Source: Castor canadensis (Eukaryota > Chordata > Mammalia > Rodentia > Castoridae). From it: 64,000 nt of DNA. The notes under the pieces are model-generated. The model worked only from the letters and a program-made list of their open reading frames with translations. It was not told the origin of the DNA and made no database searches. How positions within the stretch are numbered: the first letter of the stretch is position 1; each line of letters starts with the position of its first letter. The translations under genes and the position numbers were made by a program. Below, in pieces: positions 59,550 through 64,000 of the stretch. Location: positions 43,504,853-43,568,852 of the forward strand of contig NC_133387.1 in the NCBI RefSeq assembly GCF_047511655.1, written 5' to 3'.

Positions 59550-60860
59550 CCCTAGATATCAATAAATAAATACAATGCAATGCCTATTAAAATCCACTTG
59601 GATTTTTTGCATGTATACTAAAATATACATTGATTAAAGGTTCATGAACAGTACAAGGAAGTGGAAAATGAAGAACTGGGAGAGAAAACATATTTTACAA
59701 GATCCTGAACATAGTAAGTCAGAGTATCAATTTAACAGGCAAACAGAAATCTATGAATTAAAATAGGGAATCCAAAAACAAACTGATGTAAGAGAACTTA
59801 ATGCAAAATAAAAGACAGCATCACCTTCAATGGAGTAATGGTGCATTGTTCTGTGGTGATGTTGGGGAACTTGAAATTTTAGTGAAAAAAGAAAAACTTG
59901 ATTCCCAATACCACATACAAGAGAGAATTTATATGAGTATGATCTAAGCATCAGGGGTAAAATTCAAAACTAAACAAAAGAAAATTGAAACATTATTGTG
60001 TAACAAGAATAGACCAACTTGAATAAATCTTCTAAATCAAAATTTATAAAAATAAAAATTGATCATTCAATTACACAAGAATTAAGTCTTTTTCTGAATC
60101 AAAGAATTAAATGGGACAAGATTTTTAAAATTTAAAGTTAATAATACTGTCTTTTACAATAACTATTGATAAGTCAACAAGAGGAAAGTAACTCCAATAA
60201 GAAAAAAATTAGAAAATGAGACAACTTTAATGAGAGGAAACAGACAAAGCTAATAAGCAAATATTAAGATGTTAAAATTAAATTAATGTGAATTTGAATA
60301 AGTTAGCATGGAACATCTATTAGGTTGATAAAGATTAGTAGAGTGAATCATGCAGGAATGTGGGGAAGGAAACCTTACTCTGCTCTGTGGCTTTGGTCAA
60401 TATAGCCATTTTGGAGAACAAATCACTGAATTCACTAGACTTGCAAGCAAAATCTAAAACTAAACAATTCCAATTCTGAGTGTGTATTCTAAACAAACTC
60501 TCCTTATAAGGGAGCATACACAAGATATTATTTGTAGCCCCATTTACGAAACTAAAGACTACAGGAGGCAAAATAGAGGTTTATCAGTGAGAGAACTGAA
60601 AATCAAAACTGCAATGGATTCATATTTGGGTATTATAGAGTAGTGAGTGACAATATAGCTACAGAGATGCCTCTTAAAAATATTGCTAATTGATCAAATA
60701 TAGACATTTAGATACAGCACAATATTACATATATACTTATTTATATTTGTCTGTATATGTTTTAGTTGTGTAAGATTATGCAAAGGAAAATATAGCAGTA
60801 AACCCAATAGAATAGTTGTGCAGTAATGGTGAGTGACAGGATTCAAGGGTTATGAAATAT
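59550..60860 (+). mobile_element. Old L1M ORF2 C-terminal half and 3' UTR
   Basis: Blocks 'aatgcaatgcctattaaaatccac', 'aacaggcaaacag', 'agacagcatcaccttcaatggagtaatgg', 'gaatgtggggaagg', 'atagccattttggagaac', 'aacaattccaattctgagtg' and 'agatattatttgtagccccattta' occur in ORF2 order and run into a decayed 3' UTR. All frames are broken. Confidence 0.65.
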
Positions 60861-61349
60861 GAGAACAAATGAATTAACAATCTTTTTTAACAGTTCAGGA
60901 ACAGAAATTCAAAAATCTGAAATATTCTCATGGATCATAATTAAATATCAGTAACACTTTTTGTTTGCAATGTCAAATGAAGAAATCCTAAATTACACAT
61001 AATATTCAGATACATGAAAGAAACCAACATGTGTATGTACTTGAGCAGTTGAAGAAAATTAAAATGAGTTATATGCTGGAGAAGCCTAAGACTCACTACT
61101 TTTTCTTTTCATCATAAATATACATATTTGTAAACTTCATTTCTACCCATGTGAATATTTTAATTTTATTGATTATATTTCAGCACATTGGGTTTAATTT
61201 ATTAAATTAATTGGGGATTCCAAATCAATATAGCTATTACCTGGGCAACTGCCTAGTGTGAAAAGGTATGCTGTCACTGAAAACAAGACTACAGTATTAA
61301 TTTTTTAGAAGAAACAAATTTATCTTAGATGCTCTAAGGCACTTTGCTG
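60861..61349. other. AT-rich sequence, nothing assigned
   Basis: No gene or repeat recognised. Confidence 0.5.
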
Positions 61350-61460
61350 AAATTTAATAAAGACTTATTAATGACTACTTTGTGTCATGTATAGTTTAGG
61401 TGTCAGTATTACATGTACCAGAAACAGGATTCTTGACCTATTATCTACTAGAGGCCCAAC
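61350..61460 (-). mobile_element. L2 3'-end relic, antisense
   Basis: 'atttaataaagacttattaatgactactttgtgtcatgtatagtttaggtgtcagtattacatgtaccagaaacag' tracks the reverse complement of the L2 terminus at low identity. Confidence 0.45.
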
Positions 61461-61574
61461 AGGGCTTAAACATTAGTGTAATGATCAACTACCTATAGAA
61501 AGTAACTTCCTTAACCCGAAATGGAAAACCTATTAAAAAATATGGGACCTAATAGTAAAATCAGGAAAAAAACA

Positions 61575-62430
61575 TAAGAATAATTATCCTCATTAAATAT
61601 CGTAGAGGTCCTAACCAGAATAACCATAAAGGTAAAAGTAGGAAGGCATGTTAGGATTAGAAAATAATGAGTAAAACTATCACTATTTAGAAGAGGATCC
61701 TCAGGGAACAGAAAGGAGACAAGGCAGTGGGATGAGAGAAGCAAATAGAGAGTTAATTTGATAAAGGTATATCATAAAAACCTAAGAAAAATCCACATCA
61801 TTTGGTACAATTAATATACACTAAGATATATCAAAAGAATATTATTTTCAACATTGATTTTACTAGCAACAAAGAAAATCCTTTAAAACCTAAATGACCA
61901 TATGAGGAGTATTTATAAGGAAACTGAGCTATATTTATTAAATGAAACCCATACAACAGATAAAATGATTGAACTAGATCTAACTATATGCATTGACAAC
62001 ATAAATCTCAAAAATAAAGGATTACACAAAAGGATCAAGCAAAATGTAGCTTTCAGCAATTATTATTAAACTATGAGAAAAATATCATATAAGAGTACAC
62101 ATACAGTGGCTGGGTGTGGTTGTACATAACATAATCCCAGCTACGCAGAAGGCAGACATAAGAGGATTATGGTCAGAGGCAGTCCAGCAAAAATGTAAGA
62201 CCCTACTATGAAGCAAAACTCAAGCAAAAAAAAAAAAAAGCTAGAATGCTTGTCCCCACTTCTTTTAGGGCTGTGCCAGATTTCCTCACAGTACATAAAA
62301 AGAATACATACGTAGTTATATAAAATATTTGCACGTATTTCATTCTATGTGGATAAGTTCAGGATAGCAGTTACTTTTAGCAAGAGAGAAGGAAATTGCT
62401 TTAGAAAAGAATACAATAAAAACTTTAGCT
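61575..62430 (+). mobile_element. Old L1M ORF2 and 3' UTR pieces, interrupted by B1
   Basis: 'gtagaggtcctaaccagaataaccataaaggtaaaagtagg..gagtaaaactatcactattta' is the RT palm region. 'acaaagaaaatcctttaaaacctaaatgaccatatgaggag..ggaaactgagctatatttatt..aaaatgattgaac' is the late ORF2/3' UTR region. A B1 at 62,108-62,240 separates it from '..gcagttacttttagcaagagagaagg', a 3' UTR block. The assembly has internal deletions. Confidence 0.6.
62108..62240 (+). mobile_element. B1-type SINE
   Basis: 'ggctgggtgtggttgtacataacataatcccagctacgcagaaggcagacataagaggattatggtcagaggc' is a B1 head, followed by 'gtaagaccctactatgaagc' and a 14-base A-run ending at 62,239. Confidence 0.85.
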
Positions 62431-63535
62431 GTCTGTAATGTCTTATTTATTTTTAAGGCTCTGAACAAAATGCTGCAAAATGTTAAATATGACAAATTCA
62501 ATGATGGATATGGTTGCCTGTTATATTATTATCTTTATTGTTCTGAATATATTCACACCAGTTTGCCTTAAAAAACTGTATTTGAAAAATGACATCTTCA
62601 TGGTAAAATAAAACTATATTTGCAAATTATGACTGTGTCGTAAAACACTGAAGAGCATCATCTATAGATAACATTCAGAAACAATGAGAGGTCAGTAATT
62701 TTTTGGTTTTACATGCAAAAATATAAGATAATCCCCATACTTTAGCAATAACAAATCATGAAATGTGTCTTTGAGAAGATACCATTCACACTAGGAAAAA
62801 AAGTCTATAAGAACTCCAGAAATAACCATCTATATATTTATGAAAATATATAAAACATTACTAAAGAACAAAATATGGAACATTATTAAAGACAAAAAAT
62901 TAATAGAATCTGAAAAAATAGGAATTGAAAATGTGAATTGTAATTCCCTCAAAATTAACATACAATTTTATTAAAATTCCCGGTAAGAATTTTTCATAAA
63001 CTCAACAGTCTGACCTTCAAAGCCATATGATACAATTAATATGTAAAAACAGTTTAGAATAGTTTTTAAATAGTAGTAAAACTGAAGAATTTTTCTTCTA
63101 CAACTTAAATTCATGGTAAATGAAGCTACAACAGTATTTTTAGAGGTAGACAAAAGATCAAAAAATAGCTCCAAACCATGATTGCAGTATACATAGAACT
63201 TGTGTATCTGATCGGGTAGTCATTAAACTCAGAAGGGCTATAACAGTGTACTTCATAAATGGTGTTAAATGATCATAAAATAAAATAATTTCTCATCTGT
63301 CTTCCTCTCTCTTTCCTTTGCTGCCCTCCTCTCTTCCCTTTCAATTCACTCCTGTTTCTCCATGCTTAACTATAGAAACCAAATCTTACATATTATTTAA
63401 AGTATTAGAAATAAATGTAACAAAATATCTTATTTCTTCAAGGTTAAGAGTTATTTCTAAATCAAGATAGAAAACAAGAGCAAAATGATGAAAGGTAAGC
63501 ATGTTATTATTCAAGTCAGATATTTAGAAAAAAAG
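62431..63535. other. AT-rich sequence, nothing assigned
   Basis: No gene or repeat family recognised. A pyrimidine-rich patch lies at 63,298-63,360. Confidence 0.5.
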
Positions 63536-64000
63536 CGTTTGCTTCATTTTGTTGTTATAAAGCATGGCTGCCATGAAAGTCAGTCTGTCAGACCCAAACA
63601 GCAGGAGGTCACAATGACCAACAACCACTGTGCTCTGAAATCTGTTGCCCAGCTTATAAGACTGTACTTCCTGCAGGCATTTTCAACTATTGACTGCTTG
63701 CAGCAGGTTACTAGGGCCACCATGTTCTTGGAAACAAGTGGACTCTATTGGGATCTCACTGGACTTGTGGATTCCCCATTGTTCTTGCCAAAACATTTAG
63801 AATTGCTCCATATTCTAATAATTTTCCTAACCAACCTTTCTTTTTTCTTTTCCTTACCCAGTGTGATTGATGCCCCTGAGGTCAGACCTGCATCCTGTCT
63901 GATGGGTTTCCCCACTTCTTTGAGGGCTGTGTCCAGTTTTCCTCACAGTTGTTTTACCTCTTTCTTATCTGACCTTTGTGTTTGCATTTCAGAGGACATC
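63536..64000. other. Unidentified, less AT-rich segment at the right edge
   Basis: The composition is closer to 45% GC by eye than the flanks. It contains 'cccctgaggtcagacctgcatcctgtctgatggg' (63,874-63,907) and a ~40-bp motif (63,910-63,949) repeated at 62,254-62,292. It could be part of an LTR or another dispersed repeat continuing beyond the window. I cannot name a family or a gene. Confidence 0.4.

Noticed and set aside
1..64000. tRNA genes suggested by A-box and B-box matches
   Set aside because: All the matches I saw lie in ID-type SINEs with A-rich tails and no cloverleaf completion.

Overview
The window is AT-rich nuclear DNA from a placental mammal and contains no gene that I can recognise. 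It is a gene-poor, intron-like or intergenic stretch built from layered retrotransposon debris. Many copies of a tRNA-Ala/ID-type SINE, 7SL-derived B1 monomers and fused B1-B1-(B1-)ID elements point to a rodent. The form of these SINEs and of the L1 3' ends looks to me like Castorimorpha (beaver or kangaroo-rat relatives), but the species is an inference. Open reading frames are short and are explained by L1 remnants, by simple or telomere-like repeats, or by chance.

Layout. Bases 1-13,800 hold the 3' end of a fairly young L1 with an intact ORF2 C-terminus, an MLT1-type LTR, several L1 3'-UTR fragments, an old L1M 3' half, a small L1 tail next to a 20-bp tandem repeat, an antisense tetrameric B1/ID composite SINE and a long pyrimidine tract. 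Bases 14,400-21,260 are mostly old plus-strand L1M sequence broken up by younger L1 3'-UTR pieces and an ID SINE. Bases 21,260-36,880 are mostly unassignable AT-rich sequence with scattered MIR, MER20 and microsatellites. Bases 36,880-43,450 are L1-dense on the minus strand: an old L1 (ORF1, endonuclease, start of RT) is split by a younger L1, and a further ORF2 fragment abuts about 550 bp of degenerate telomere-like repeat. Bases 45,600-48,850 are another old plus-strand L1 carrying three SINE insertions. Bases 49,100-53,500 hold a MaLR-type LTR, a tiny L1 tail between 43-bp direct repeats, L2/MIR relics and a 34-nt U6 snRNA retrocopy with perfect 12-bp target-site duplications. Bases 55,237-56,960 are a full-length processed EEF1A1 pseudogene. 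Bases 57,230-62,430 are MER5A-like, B1 and L1 sequence, including a 265-codon ORF2 remnant. The right edge holds an unidentified segment sharing a ~40-bp motif with a site 1.65 kb upstream.

Nothing here works together as an operon, pathway or defence system. What the window records is retrotransposition: L1-encoded machinery presumably mobilised the L1, SINE, U6 and EEF1A1 copies. I found no convincing new biological system. The points most worth checking are the U6 retrocopy, the telomere-like array, the 43-bp duplication, the composite SINEs and the paired 40-bp motif.
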